From positions 1 through 5,400 of the forward strand of contig JALHSW010000135.1 of NCBI GenBank assembly GCA_022865365.1: a stretch of 5,400 bases of DNA, given 5' to 3'. Under the pieces are notes generated by a model. The model did no database searches. It was not told where the DNA came from and saw only the letters and a program-made list of their open reading frames with translations. This document shows positions 5,375-5,400 of the stretch, piece by piece; positions within the stretch are counted from its first letter, which is position 1, and each line of letters begins with the position of its first letter. The position numbers and the translations under genes are program-made. This stretch comes from Acidimicrobiia bacterium. GTDB taxonomy: Bacteria > Actinomycetota > Acidimicrobiia > IMCC26256 > PALSA-555.

Positions 5375-5400
5375 GTGGTAGCGAGCACCCCGCTCTACGA
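5375..5400 (+). CDS. Start of an unidentified gene, partial at right edge (perhaps a second XdhC-family protein)
   Basis: A GTG at 5375 opens a frame reading VVASTPLY to the window edge, 24 nt after the stop of the XdhC-domain gene and with a plausible Shine-Dalgarno. Eight residues are too few to identify a family. In some actinobacteria, from memory, a short XdhC_CoxI-domain gene is followed by a second, longer XdhC-family gene that could supply the missing Rossmann domain. That is inference from context. Confidence 0.45.

Overview
The window is about 70% GC, with strong G/C preference at third codon positions, GTG starts and two apparent leaderless promoters (a TANNNT hexamer 6-8 nt before a GTG). 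This points to a high-GC actinobacterium. A lineage such as Acidimicrobiia is possible, but nothing in the window fixes the taxon.

Layout. (1) Minus strand, 1123 to the left edge: a LOG/TIGR00730-type Rossmann nucleotide-binding protein with GGGPGLM and PGGSGTAQE motifs. It is cut by the window edge, so no stop is visible. (2) 1124-1215: a short divergent intergenic region with two copies of a 12-bp repeat, each carrying the palindrome AGCCGGCT. (3) 1216-2757 (+): a cytoplasmic, YwrD-like member of the gamma-glutamyltransferase (Ntn-hydrolase) family. (4) 2758-2815: a short gap ending in a leaderless-type promoter. (5) 2816-5350 (+): a compact cassette of a CoxD-type MoxR AAA+ ATPase, a CoxE-type VWA protein and a stand-alone XdhC/CoxI-domain protein. 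A further GTG start at 5375 runs off the right edge.

The order AAA+ / VWA / XdhC matches the coxD-coxE-coxF order of carboxidotrophs, where these proteins mature molybdenum hydroxylases. CoxD and CoxE are implicated in building the active-site Mo cluster of CO dehydrogenase, and XdhC-family proteins handle sulfurated molybdenum cofactor. No catalytic Mo-hydroxylase subunit lies in the window, so the client enzyme is unknown. The genes overlap or abut (coxD/coxE overlap by 14 nt) and look like one operon starting at the 2804 promoter.

The most unusual structure is the coxE-xdhC junction. A 17-bp unit is repeated four times. Each unit carries a Shine-Dalgarno-like GAGGA, an ATG and a TGA arranged as ATGA. 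The result is a chain of three identical six-codon mini-ORFs (MTRTGR) between the coxE stop and the xdhC start, every link being an ATGA stop/start overlap. A second in-frame tandem repeat (12 bp) gives CoxE an N-terminal HAIG array with His at every fourth residue.
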